Source: CAWFFV01 sp963814985
GTDB lineage: Bacteria > Chloroflexota > Ktedonobacteria > Ktedonobacterales > Ktedonobacteraceae
Length of the DNA: 14,802 nt
NCBI GenBank assembly: GCA_963814985.1
Contig: CAWFFV010000118.1
Location: 1-14,802, forward strand
Direction of reading: 5' to 3'
Position 1 is the stretch's first letter. Every line of letters begins with the position of its first letter. Below are positions 1 through 8,143 of this stretch, one piece after another. Both the position numbers and the translations under genes were made by a program. Below the pieces are notes generated by a model. The model ran no database searches. It was given only the letters and a program-made list of their open reading frames with translations, and had not been told where the DNA came from.

Positions 1-2
1 AT

Positions 3-30
3 CTCTCTCCCCGACAGAAAGTTTGTTCTA
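3..30. repeat. Left terminal inverted repeat of the IS
   Basis: It pairs with 1324-1351, 27 of 28 bases matching. The element probably begins exactly at base 3, because base 2 no longer matches its partner. Confidence 0.9.
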
Positions 31-106
31 TGTTGGTAAAACAGTCATTACGTGTAAATAGAGAAACACAGGCGTTGATTGCGACGCGAAAAAGGCAAGC
101 AATTGG

Positions 107-1213
107 TCAATCGTGTCTTGACCAGACTGAGGTTTTGGGACAAAGAGCCCGATTGGCCTTCTTGAGAATTGCTTTGAGCCACAAGCGGCCAATACGCAAC
201 ATCCCTTTGTCACGTCGATCTTTTCGATCCACTTGCTCTCGATGCCCATGATGAAGACAACTACATCCTAAATGTGCAATCCACCAAATTGAGAGAAATA
301 CCGCGGAGAGCCATCGAGAGAGATGTTCTCGATTCGTAAAGCGACTGCACTGCTTAATCTAACATCCTCTACTCTTTGTATCCTGAAAGGTTGCTTCGAC
401 TTTCATACGCTTTGCATACTCACTCACCCGTTTATGCGATGCTTTCCGGTCCAATAGTAAAAACCATGCATGCTCGTATCCTGGTTCCCAACACGCACTG
501 AGCCATGTTTCAAACTGATGCTCTTTCCACACCAAAACCTTGCCATACCACTGATCACCTCCTTTCTTCACGATCTGCTTGCCTTGTTCCCAATCTCGAT
601 AATAATGATGAAATGTTCGTCGAAACCACTCCTCATTTTTGATGCGGAGCACGTCATGCCATCCCAGCTTGTTGCACTGTTGAATCAGCCTTAAGCGCTG
701 CGTCCACGATCGGCCAGAAGTGTGCATTCAGCGCTGCTCAAATGCGAAGATACCTGATCAAACAGCCGATCAATGATCTCCCATTGTCCCTCATCCCAAT
801 TTTCTTGCTGTGGCATGACGCACCATGCTACGGGTAATATCCGTGATTGCACCAATATTTCTAAATACACAATCGTTGACTCTTGCGTATAGGGCGTCCT
901 ATCCAGGATAAACGTTACTCGCTTCTTCTGCCAGTATAGCAATATCTTCTGAATAAAGTCCTTCCAGTGTACTTCTACATCAAAACGGTCATTTGCTATA
1001 AATCGCTGTAAACGCCGCTCATGACTCACCATTTTGGTGTCACTATCTGTCTATTCCCATATTGCTTCTGATACTCTCTGCATCACCGCGTTTCCTGATT
1101 GGATGATCCCTTGGACCACGAACGCCAACGTTTCTTGTTGATAGTGGTGCAGCTGGGAACACCTCCTTGACTTGTTTGGTCCATTGGTCTAATAATAGGT
1201 CGGATGCATTCAT
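107..1213 (-). pseudogene. IS4-family DDE transposase, disrupted
   Basis: This would encode the transposase of the surrounding IS. The start is ATG at 1213-1211, preceded by AGGAGG. The frame shifts near 1144, has an in-frame TAG at 1053-1051, shifts again near 705-715 and again near 359, and ends at TGA 109-107. Joined, the pieces show an N-terminal region (LLDQWTKQVKEVFP), a first catalytic Asp in ILDRTPY, a second in LLADRG, and a Glu in VEATFQDTKSRG. The C-terminus has the helical segment (SIWWIAHLG) and Arg-rich end (HREQVDRKDRRDKG) usual in IS4-type proteins. All three DDE residues survive, but the four lesions must abolish a full-length product. Family by motif: confident; exact IS name: not determined. 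Confidence 0.85.
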
Positions 1214-1255
1214 GATCGTCCTCCTGATTGTTTTTGGTTTTCAGAGAGGACGATC
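1214..1255 (-). promoter_or_regulatory. Hairpin hiding the transposase ribosome binding site
   Basis: Perfect 10-bp arms GATCGTCCTC (1214-1223) and GAGGACGATC (1246-1255) are separated by 22 nt. In the transposase mRNA (minus strand) the second arm to be transcribed contains most of the AGGAGG Shine-Dalgarno and abuts the ATG at 1213. It would pair with the upstream arm and occlude initiation. IS10 and IS50, members of the same superfamily, are known to use such structures to block translation from read-through transcripts; here the role is inferred. Confidence 0.6.
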
Positions 1256-1323
1256 TTTTCTTGCTTCCTTGCCTTTTCTCTCCTTTTTCCTTCTTTTACC
1301 GCTTTTTCTTTACCCCTTCTTCC

Positions 1324-1351
1324 TAGAACAAATTTTCTGTCGGGGAGAGAG
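1324..1351. repeat. Right terminal inverted repeat of the IS
   Basis: Reverse complement of 3-30 with one mismatch. The sequence just beyond it (GCTTGTGTG) is host sequence upstream of the EthD-family gene. Confidence 0.9.
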
Positions 1352-1594
1352 GCTTGTGTGACTTGCTACTGGATCTCGTTGCCGGCAGGCCATTTTCGAG
1401 AAATCGACTGGCCCTCTCTCACCCCTCTGCCCGGCGGACAAGTTGTCCCTTGAACTGCTGCTACAATAGGGACAGTGATTTTTACTGTTGGTGAGCTGAG
1501 CAGACATGTGTGTTGCAGCTCGGAAAACAGCATCAGAAGTGCTTTATCGGAGACAATTTTCACCAGATATTCATGCAGAAAGGAAACAGAACAT

Positions 1595-1933
1595 ATGACA
1601 TCGAAAACTGGGAAAGGCATGCCGACCAAGATCACCTTCGTCTATTCCAACCCCACTGACCCTTCCGCCTTCGAGGAGGCTTACCCTGAGCAGCTTGCGC
1701 TGGCACGCAAACTCCCCGGCCTGACTTGGCTGCAAGCGTCGAAGGTCTGGCCGAAGGAAGACGGGAGTCCGACCCCGGCGTATCGACTGTTGGACCTGTA
1801 CTTTGCCGACTACGCGGCTGCCAGCGCTGCAGCAGCAGAGGCTGGCCCTCTTGTTGGCGCTACCTTCAAGCATGCTACCGGAGGCGTTGTGATCGCATTT
1901 GCGGGAGTCCTCGACGACGCCTTGACAGATTAA
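1595..1933 (+). CDS. EthD-family (dimeric alpha-beta barrel) protein
   Basis: 112 aa. The EthD family are small ferredoxin-like-fold proteins, first known from a cytochrome P450 ether-degradation cluster; the catalytic role is generally unclear. Family features seen: a first strand ITFVYSNPTDPSAFEEAY, then LARKLPGLTWLQASKVWP (the conserved PGL turn), a strand LLDLYFADYAAASAA and the terminal FKHATGGVVIAFAG. I chose the ATG at 1595 because AAAGGA lies about 10 nt upstream; the ATG at 1619 has a GGAAAGG too close to it. The IS right end is about 240 bp upstream. A same-strand alpha/beta-hydrolase follows after 185 bp, so the two may act on related substrates. Intact and ordinary in length. Confidence 0.8.
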   Translation: MTSKTGKGMPTKITFVYSNPTDPSAFEEAYPEQLALARKLPGLTWLQASKVWPKEDGSPTPAYRLLDLYFADYAAASAAAAEAGPLVGATFKHATGGVVIAFAGVLDDALTD

Positions 1934-1944
1934 GATGGAAGTCC

Positions 1945-1983
1945 ACTCCCTCATCACGGAGTTCAATCCTGTGGTGAGGGAGT
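1945..1983 (+). terminator. Strong hairpin between EthD-like gene and hydrolase
   Basis: The 13-nt arms ACTCCCTCATCAC (1945-1957) and GTGGTGAGGGAGT (1971-1983) pair fully, with one G-T wobble, around a 13-nt loop. It lies 11 bp after the EthD-like stop codon. No T-run follows, so it is not a classical intrinsic terminator. It may attenuate read-through or stabilise the upstream mRNA end. Confidence 0.5.
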
Positions 1984-2118
1984 CTGGGGGTCCATGGAGA
2001 AGGGCGGTGGGAGGTTTCAATCAGGCTCCTTTTGCATGGCAGCACTCTCTGCAAAAAGGAAACAAAGAGATCGTCTCTCATATGATGGAAGGAAAACCTT
2101 ACAGAAGGAAGAATGGAC

Positions 2119-3015
2119 ATGCTGTTTCCCTCACGTTCATCCCGGAAAGATGGCTTCTTGACAAGGACCATTTCTCCCTTGAATTGCCGAAGAATTCTCA
2201 AGGGCATCGGTCTCACGACTGTCTCGACAGCTCTGGGAGCGGGTCTTGTGAAATTTGCACCCTCAATGGCCCTGGCGGCTGGACCTTCGCAAAAAGGCCC
2301 GATTTTCGCCCACAAACCATCGGGGATCAATGTTCTGTTGGTCCATGGGGCATTCGCCGACAGCTCCAGTTGGCTCAAAGTGATCCCGACTCTGCAAGAG
2401 GCAGGACATCATGTTCTCGCCGTGCAACTTCCCTTGACCTCGTTAGAGGATGATATTGCTGTCGTACGTGCAGCGCTCGCTTTGCTCTCAGGACCCACAG
2501 TACTGGTTGGTCATTCGTATGGAGGGGTGGTGATCTCCGGAGCGGGGATCAACCAGCCCAATGTGATCAGTCTGGTGTATGTTGCGGCTTTCGCGCCTGC
2601 CGAAGGAGAGTCGCTTCAGGATCTTCTTGGTCGATTTCCCGCGACTGCTCTTGTCAATCACCTGGTCCCTGCGTATCCCGATGGCTTTGTCAGGGTAGAC
2701 CCTCTCGCATTCCCAGCGCTGTTTGCGGCGGATGTCGATCGTGTGCAGGCCCGTGCTCTGGCGACCGTCCAGAAGCCTCTGGCAGGAGCATGCCTTGGTG
2801 CCAAAGCTGGACCTGCAGCATGGCAACATTTGCCATCGTGGTGCCTGGTCTCAGAAGATGATAAGATGACCAATCCAGACCTCGAGCGGTGGATGGCAGA
2901 GCGCATGGGGGCAACTACGCGCACATTGGATTCCAGCCATGCATCACCAATTTCACACCCATACCAAGTCGCCGAGACGATTCTGGAAGCTGCCAGGGTC
3001 ACCAAAAAGTCCTGA
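2119..3015 (+). CDS. Exported alpha/beta-hydrolase (esterase-like)
   Basis: 298 aa from ATG 2119, chosen because AAGGA sits 9 nt upstream; the ATG at 2113 is only 3 nt from it. The N-terminus has CRRILKGIG followed by a hydrophobic stretch ending near SMALAA, a twin-arginine-like signal, so export is likely. The hydrolase fold follows: HGAF oxyanion turn (about 76-79), nucleophile elbow GHSYGG with Ser133, acid Asp248 (or 247) after WCLVSE, and His274 in SSHASPISHP. This pattern matches the small-lid group with plant hydroxynitrile-lyase and salicylate-esterase relatives. Substrate unknown. The last codons read VTKKS and the TGA lies inside the left end of a MITE, so the native C-terminus may have been clipped or replaced. 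Confidence 0.85.
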   Translation: MLFPSRSSRKDGFLTRTISPLNCRRILKGIGLTTVSTALGAGLVKFAPSMALAAGPSQKGPIFAHKPSGINVLLVHGAFADSSSWLKVIPTLQEAGHHVLAVQLPLTSLEDDIAVVRAALALLSGPTVLVGHSYGGVVISGAGINQPNVISLVYVAAFAPAEGESLQDLLGRFPATALVNHLVPAYPDGFVRVDPLAFPALFAADVDRVQARALATVQKPLAGACLGAKAGPAAWQHLPSWCLVSEDDKMTNPDLERWMAERMGATTRTLDSSHASPISHPYQVAETILEAARVTKKS

Positions 3016-3173
3016 GTGGGTCAATCTGCAATTAACTTGCATAAGCCAGAACGGCGGCTCCCGATCCGGCTAATCGTTTGAGTCGTGCTCGCTGTCTGCG
3101 CTCTCGACGTTTAGCCTGTTCTGGAGCGACGATCCGTTCTTACGCAAGCTAATTGCAGATTGACCCACTCAGG
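3011..3173 (-). mobile_element. 163-bp MITE-like element carrying a transposase gene 3' end
   Basis: Inverted repeats of 35 bp (3011-3045 and 3139-3173) begin CCTGAGTGGGTCAATCTGCA and differ at two positions. A nested repeat CCAGAAC/GTTCTGG (3046-3052, 3118-3124) lies inside. On the minus strand the interior is open from 3139 to a TAA at 3034-3032 and encodes IVAPEQAKRRERRQ, then Arg-rich RARLKRLAGSG, then AAVLAYAS. That basic tail looks like the last ~35 codons of a transposase, so this is an internally deleted IS derivative. No target duplication is obvious. Confidence 0.8.
3032..3139 (-). pseudogene. Terminal fragment of a transposase gene inside the MITE
   Basis: About 35 codons of open frame end at TAA within the element's own inverted repeat. 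The fragment is very rich in Arg (RRERRQRARLKR). The whole 5' part of the gene is missing. Family not identified. Confidence 0.5.
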
Positions 3174-3400
3174 GGAGCAGAATGACACTCTTAGCTTGAT
3201 CAAGAAAAGTCTTCAGAGACCCTAGAGACAAGACATGAGTCATCCCGAACGGTGATACGGCTGGCGAACCCTCCTTTGCAAGCACACAAGGGTGGGAATC
3301 GGCAGTCGTCATTCAGGTGAAACCGCTCCCGGTGTGGCTTCTTCTCCCGACAACGTGGAAATTGAATCATCAGTGCTCCTTTTTAGCACATGGAGTGACA
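3174..3400. other. Gap between MITE and kinase-like gene
   Basis: No complete gene. On the plus strand 3275-3375 reads, without stops, RVGIGSRHSGETAPGVASSP and NVEIESSVLL. This resembles the eroded 3' end of an IS200/IS605-type tnpB gene, but too little remains for a call. Confidence 0.3.
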
Positions 3401-4063
3401 TCACTGTCGTTTGAGGCCGAGGCACTGGGCGACACGGGTCGCCAACTCATCAGCACTTACGCTGCCGTTGACCTGGATGCGAGTGAGCTGCAAAGTCGCA
3501 GCTTGTTTTTCCACCTCTTCTGTATAGAGTGCATCACGCGCAAGGAGGTTGGCCAGGGCCGTTTGCGGATCGCTTGTTCGTCCTGCAATGCTCCAGAATG
3601 AGCCACGCCGACGGAAGGAAGTCTGCCGAAATGAAGGAGTAGGAAGCAGCCATACTGCCTGATCGGGTCGGCTCAGCAATGGGGCAATGAGGCGAGGCAG
3701 AAGCTTGTACCCTTCGACCAAAACGGGCACATCGGTTGGCAGGTCCAGCAGATCTTCCAGGATGAGTCCAAAACCTTCCCCGTGAAAGCCGTGAAACGTG
3801 CGAAACATCTCCAGCGGAGTCCGCTTGACCCATCGCTCGTCCATCGTCATGGCGAGAAAGGCGTGGAGCATGGGATGATCAGTTAGATTGGAGCGGACAG
3901 TGTGTGCTGACTGCATGTCATCGCAGTGGTAGAGACGAACTCCGTACTTCTCCGAAAGCCGCGGCGCGACAGTCGACTTGCCTGCTCCACTGCCGTCACC
4001 AATCCAGCGAATGTGTCGCTGCCTAAGCTTTGAGAGGTCAAATTCACAAGAGAGCCACATCAT
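3401..4063 (-). CDS. P-loop NTPase, small-molecule-kinase-like
   Basis: 220 aa counting from ATG 4063. An in-frame TTG at 4102 would add 13 residues; neither start has a good ribosome binding site. A Walker A motif GDGSGAGKST lies at about 22-31, followed by LYHCDDM, which fits the position of the acidic substrate/Mg residues in nucleoside-monophosphate and shikimate-type kinases. A conserved block MTMDERWVKRTP ... GEGFGLILEDLL comes next, then VLVEGYKLLPRLIAPLL (strand with acidic Glu, Walker-B-like) and the C-terminal helix LLARDALYTEEVEKQA. The whole recalls uncharacterised cytidylate-kinase-like proteins of Actinobacteria and Chloroflexota. Substrate unknown. Stand-alone gene, opposite in strand to its neighbours; it appears intact. 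Confidence 0.75.
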   Translation of the reverse strand: MMWLSCEFDLSKLRQRHIRWIGDGSGAGKSTVAPRLSEKYGVRLYHCDDMQSAHTVRSNLTDHPMLHAFLAMTMDERWVKRTPLEMFRTFHGFHGEGFGLILEDLLDLPTDVPVLVEGYKLLPRLIAPLLSRPDQAVWLLPTPSFRQTSFRRRGSFWSIAGRTSDPQTALANLLARDALYTEEVEKQAATLQLTRIQVNGSVSADELATRVAQCLGLKRQ

Positions 4064-4102
4064 CCAGTTTCTGCCCACAAGTCTTTTACAAAGGGAGCTC
4101 AA

Positions 4103-4879
4103 TTGACAATTCTTCGGTCAAGTTTACCAGATAGGGAGTGGATTTCCCGGGCATCGAAGCGTCAATTCCCATGCTTCAGATAGCTGAAATGCTGGGCCTC
4201 CCTCTGGAGTTTGTGCTGACTGTTGTCCTGTTCTGTTTGCGGAGAGCAACGCCTCCTGTGATAGGCAATCGATTCTCTCCTCCCGGCGTGGCCGCGACCC
4301 TTTCCCCACAACGATTGCTTGTCTCCATTCCCATCTTCCACCGCGTCATACCCAGGAATTGTTGCTCGTTGATTCTGTCCCAAATATAGCAGAAGGTGAT
4401 GACAACGGCATGAATGGGGGGTGTTCATTTCTGAAGAGGAATTCATCGTTGGAGGATGATGAGAATTCGAACAGGATGACAATCCTCTCATCACTGCCAG
4501 AAGAGATGGTGAAGAGGGCTTTCTGAGAACAAAAAGCGCAACGGTTGTCGGCTCTGGAAGAACAGGCTACAGATGCACGCAAGCACCATCTGCCGATGTG
4601 AGCCATTTTTGTTGAGGGTTGAAGAGCCACCTGCTAGCTAGCCAGAGAAAGACCAGACGAAGCCAGCCGAGCGATCCTGAGGATGATCTCAGAAGTTGCT
4701 GTGTCCTCATGTTGTCCAGGGAGAGGAGATGCCACCTGACTGAGAGAGGAGGAGGCATCTCAGGCAGTGGGAGTGCTCAAGATGCGGCTGGTGGTGCAAC
4801 TGGGAAGGGAAGGGGTGATTGCAGCGGAAGAATGGGACCGCCTGTGAGCTGTGAAGAACGATGGGAGATCCGTCAACGA
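4103..4879. other. Long gap without a supportable gene
   Basis: About 780 bp separate the kinase-like gene from the second MITE. No reading frame here has a family signature, a plausible start with a Shine-Dalgarno, or coding-like composition end to end. On the plus strand 4440-4880, one frame gives protein-like patches (SSLPEEMVKRAF, QRLSALEEQATDARK, ASQAVGVLKMRLVVQL, EGVIAAEEWDRL) interrupted by at least five stops. This may be an old decayed gene. I see nothing in 4103-4400. Confidence 0.4.
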
Positions 4880-5092
4880 GGGTGTATGAAAAAGTTGACT
4901 CCGTTGGCCAATGGCATGACAGGGAGAAGATGCACACGAATTACCTGATTTCCATATTTTTGCCTCTTCTACTTGGGTATTGACGACGCTTATGATCAAA
5001 TTGAAAGAGTAAAAGGTGTTTTCAATGATCCGACGGGGATTCTCCCAGCCCGTTTTACTATTCGCCAACGGAGTCAACTTTTTCATACGCCC
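4880..5092. mobile_element. 213-bp MITE-like element at the primase gene 5' end
   Basis: Inverted repeats of about 33 bp (4880-4912 and 5060-5092) share an exact GTATGAAAAAGTTGACTCCG core plus TTGGC. Weaker symmetry reaches about 50 bp on each side (GGGAGAA repeated inside). The repeats begin GGGTGTATG on the left and GGGCGTATG on the right. The interior has no transposase. The element supplies the ATG at 5025 and its AAAAGG, and its right arm is read in frame (GVNFFIRP) into the primase. No target duplication seen. Confidence 0.75.
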
Positions 5093-5588
5093 CCTCCATT
5101 CTAATTGTTCACCTCTTGAGATCATCAATAACGCTATAAGCCAACGCGGACAGGAACCCCGCGTAAATGGGATTTATCATATCACCAATTGTCCAAGCTC
5201 CAACCATGCGCGGGGAGACCTCAATCCCAGCATACATTACTGGGAGGCAATAGGCGACGATGGTCAGGCGACTGTACATTTTAAATGCTGGTCAGGCGGT
5301 TGTACACGCTCCGAAATCCTCAAGGGGTTTGGAGTTAGCGGGAAACTCATTCCAGGGATAGCAGCATACGAGCGTGCTCAATCCCCAATCACGCTCTTTG
5401 ATTTGGCTCAATACCTCAAGCTGGATTGGGAATTTCTTTATAATCTTGGTTGGGAAGACTGCATAGCCACATTCCACAAAGCCGATGGAACAAAATACAA
5501 AAGGTATGGCGTAAAGGTCCCTTACTATCATGCCGATGGATCTCCACACGCTCGCTTTAAATTGCGCATTGAACTCTGGAAAGGGAAA
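5025..5588 (+). pseudogene. Primase-helicase, part 1: zinc-finger primase N-terminus
   Basis: First of four pieces of one interrupted gene. Numbering from the in-frame GTG at 5016, residues 59-96 hold CPSSNH ... RGDLNPS ... FKCWSGGC, a CX4H...CX4C zinc finger of the DNA-primase CHC2 type that binds template DNA. Then comes a primase-like stretch with FHKADGTKYKRYGVKVPYYH. The start is uncertain: the first ~25 residues are encoded by the MITE, so the original 5' end was probably lost or replaced, and AAAAGG before ATG 5025 lies inside the element. The frame runs correctly to ELWKGK, then one extra base (about 5589) sends it to a stop at 5621. The continuation TSPYVWSEG is in the next frame. 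Confidence 0.8.
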
Positions 5589-5589
5589 G

Positions 5590-6324
5590 ACATCCCCGTA
5601 TGTATGGTCGGAGGGAGATGAGGGAGAAACAGCCTATGGACTACAGTACCTCCACAATGCAAGAGAGCAAGGCAAACTCGTTATTGAAGAAGGTGAAAGC
5701 GACTGGGCCACACTTTCTTTTCACGGGATACCTGCTTTAGGGATTCCAGGCGCAACCGCCGTCAACAAAACGCTTGATGCTTCTCTCCTTAAAGATATCC
5801 CTGTCATCTACGTTATCCAGGAAGAAACTGACCAGGCCGGGATCGATTTCCCCTACCTTGTCCAAAAACGATTAAAGGAAACGGGCTACCAATGGCAAAT
5901 TTTGCGTGTTCCACTGCGCACCTTAACGGGAGTAAAGGACCCCAACGAGTTGCATAAGCAACTCTGTAATCGTATGGGAGAGGAGCAATCTAAACAGCCC
6001 TTTTGGGATACCTTCCAAAAGGCACTCGACCAAGCCAAAGAGATGAACTCGGATACAGGAACCATGCTGGTTGACCTCTTACCAGTGCAAAAAGCCATAG
6101 CAGAGAAAGATGCTAAAGCCCTCCTGAAGACGGTTGACTTGCTAGCTCAGATGTCACGGGAGGACTACGCAAGTATTAAGCTAGACATCAGAGATGCATT
6201 CCCCAAAGGACTCAGTTTCCGAGAGCTTGACGCTGCCGTCAATGAGAAACGTAAAGCTGCAAATACTTCTACTGAATCGTCGGAGATTGACTTAGACCAT
6301 GTAGCACAAGCTTTCTATGACCGG
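5590..6324 (+). pseudogene. Primase-helicase, part 2: TOPRIM catalytic domain
   Basis: This piece continues part 1 in the +1 frame. LVIEEGESDWATLSFHGI followed by PALGIPGA is the TOPRIM signature: Glu in the first strand, then the GxSD turn. VIYVIQEETDQAGIDF is the second acidic strand (EETD in place of the usual DxD). TOPRIM is the nucleotidyl-transfer core of bacterial and phage primases. A helical region follows with MLVDLLPVQKAIAEKDAKALL and an acidic linker (TSTESSEIDLDH). The frame stays sensible to QAFYDR; an extra base about 6325 then leads to TGA at 6331-6333, and the next frame resumes as YADQWAYD. Confidence 0.8.
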
Positions 6325-6325
6325 T

Positions 6326-6664
6326 TATGCTGACCAATGGGCATACGACGCGGAACGCTCGACTTGGCGTAAGTGGGTAGGAACACACTGGCAGGAGCCA
6401 TACAGCGACGAGTCAGGAAAATATGAGATCGACACGATTGTTGTCAATCTTTTGCATGAGTTTGAAATTGTGGTAAAGAGTAATGGAACCCTCGACTGTG
6501 TACACCGTCTAGCCAGGGGTAAATGCTCCAGACAGTTCGTTCCTACATCTGATCTCGTCAATTTTCGCAATGGGACACTGCATATCGTCTCTATGGCCAT
6601 CATGCCACACTGCAAGGATGATCATCTGCTGTACTGCCTGGACTATGACTATGCTCCCAGTGCC
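6326..6664 (+). pseudogene. Primase-helicase, part 3: D5_N-like linker region
   Basis: Reads YADQWAYDAERSTWRKWVGT, then HWQEPYSDES ... NLLHEFEIVVKSNGTLD ... LVNFRNGTLHI ... LLYCLDYDYAPSA. The pattern W.KWVG.HW, a helical bundle, F(R/N)NGTL and a YDYAPSA end is the N-terminal region that precedes SF3 helicase domains in P4-alpha and D5-type proteins. Translation in this frame stops at 6706 after nonsense. One extra base about 6665 explains this, since the family-like sequence resumes one frame on with NISSIIAETL. An ATG at 6317 exists in this frame but has no convincing ribosome binding site. Confidence 0.7.
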
Positions 6665-7655
6665 CAACATCTCCAGCATCATCGCCGAGACGCTTTGTGT
6701 CATTGATGATGAGAGTCGGAACCGTACACCAGATTTTCATGCAGCTCAGGCATACATGGCGCATCTAGGATTAGCACTGATAGGGGATACTTCGATGCAT
6801 AACTTCTGCATTCTCTATGGTGCCAAACGAGCAGGAAAGTCTACCATGTTGCGCGTGGGAAACGCCGTGTGTGGACACATCATAAGCAACTGTGCAGACT
6901 TTGCGGGGGATAGCCTCTTCTCGACTGAACTGGAAGGGAAGCGCGTTCGTTATGCACGCAATAAGCAACGGCTGGTATCCGCTGATGCCCTACGAGCCGA
7001 AGGGATCGTTAAGGATATGACCGCCCATAGCGGCGTTGAGATGCGAGGAATGAACAAGGATGAGGAAAAAGGCAATCAATGGCGGCCCAAAATCCTGCTC
7101 AGTACCAACGATATGCCCAGATATAAAGATATGGCCTCTGCACTGAAAGAGCGGGTTATCTTCTTGCAGGCACCGTACACGCGCCCCAAAGAAGACCGGA
7201 ACCCACGACATTTTGAGGATTGCCTTCTGCCTGAACTGGGAGCATTCGCTCCCACCTGCATCGTTCTTGCCAAATTGGTACTTGCCCGCTGGTATTATCC
7301 GCAATCATCCCACATGAAACAACTTTCCAATACTGCCGAGACGAACGGCAACGCACTCAAGGCATTCATCGAGGAGTATTGCATTCTCGAAAAAGAGGCC
7401 AAAATCCCTACAGGTCTGCTCTTTGACAAATTCAAAACGTACCGAGAAGACAACGGACATAGTAAGCACTACTCGAAGCTCACAATGGTTGCTGACCTCA
7501 AAGACATGAGGATCGGCGTATATCCGGGTGAGAAAACAGAACGGTACGACGGCAAACCACAAAGAGTACTTCACGGGATACGCTCTCGATATGAGGATGA
7601 GGAGTATGAGGGGATACATAACAACCTTAAAGATGACACTTTGCTCATACCTGTT

Positions 7656-7954
7656 TGTAACGATTGTAACGATCGTGTAACGATGTTTTTAGGAATTGTT
7701 ACACCACCTCAGACAGCATCACAAGCCAATTTAGAGCTACCATGTAACGATGTAACGATTAAATCGGAAAAATCACCTACACGGGAACAATTAAATAACG
7801 CCGTGGAGAGAGATATGAAATATATATTATCCCCTATAGCAGACTATAGGACCCAAAAAAGCGTTACATCGTTACAACAATCTGTAACATCGCCTGTAGA
7901 GCCGTCTGAGACACGTAACGATTCCTCCAAAAAAGCGTTACACCTATCGTTACA
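7656..7954. other. Iteron array: probable replication origin inside the helicase gene
   Basis: The 9-mer TGTAACGAT occurs exactly at 7656, 7665, 7676, 7743 and 7751 (plus strand) and inverted at 7868-7876 and 7946-7954. One-mismatch copies are at 7695-7703, 7860-7868 and 7934-7942 (inverted) and at 7914-7922, with a partial copy at 7883-7890. Starts within each cluster are 8-11 bp apart. The clusters flank an AT-rich stretch (7811-7830) with a hairpin. This layout is what iteron origins look like. Origins lying inside their initiator gene are known, for example within lambda O. Function here is inferred. Confidence 0.7.
7833..7850. repeat. Hairpin beside the AT-rich patch of the putative origin
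   Basis: CCTATAG (7833-7839) and CTATAGG (7844-7850) form a perfect 7-bp stem with a 4-nt loop. It directly follows GATATGAAATATATATTAT, which could be a DNA-unwinding region between the two iteron clusters. Confidence 0.45.
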
Positions 7955-8143
7955 ACTTCCAACAGCACGCGAGTTCTACCATCTATTCTGCTCACAGCCT
8001 GGCTATCACTTGCGCCTTAGGAAAGACGGTAGCATAGGAATCGGCGTACCAGACAAGGTAGGAGATGAAGAGTATGAGACCATTGCTAAGAAAGTTGACT
8101 CTTACGGTGATGCACTATTGCATATGCTACAGGAGGCCGGGCG

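Larger units (their letters stand above)
3..1351 (-). mobile_element. IS4-like insertion sequence, complete ends, dead transposase
   Basis: Terminal inverted repeats of 28 bp lie at 3-30 and 1324-1351. Both begin CTCTCTCCCCGACAGAAA reading inward, with one mismatch (position 19 of the repeat). The enclosed 1349 bp carry one degraded DDE transposase gene on the minus strand and a purine-rich leader between the right end and the gene start. Only two bases of left flank are visible, so a target-site duplication cannot be assessed. Size, ends and transposase motifs fit the IS4 superfamily; the subgroup is not resolved. Confidence 0.9.

Noticed and set aside
1440..1475. Promoter before the EthD gene (TACAAT near 1461)
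   Set aside because: A -10-like box is present, but no -35 at 16-18 bp fits well; too weak to list.
1935..2453. Alternative plus-strand reading frame of 172 codons
   Set aside because: It overlaps the hydrolase in another frame and has no family motifs.
4760..5128. Minus-strand frame across the second MITE
   Set aside because: Shadow of the inverted repeats; no motif.
5589..6665. Programmed ribosomal frameshifting as explanation for the split primase-helicase
   Set aside because: Three separate sites, and no slippery heptamer or stimulatory structure that I could recognise at any of them.
7656..7954. CRISPR array
   Set aside because: The repeats are 9 bp, in both orientations, with spacings of 8-11 bp inside clusters; there are no uniform spacers or cas genes.
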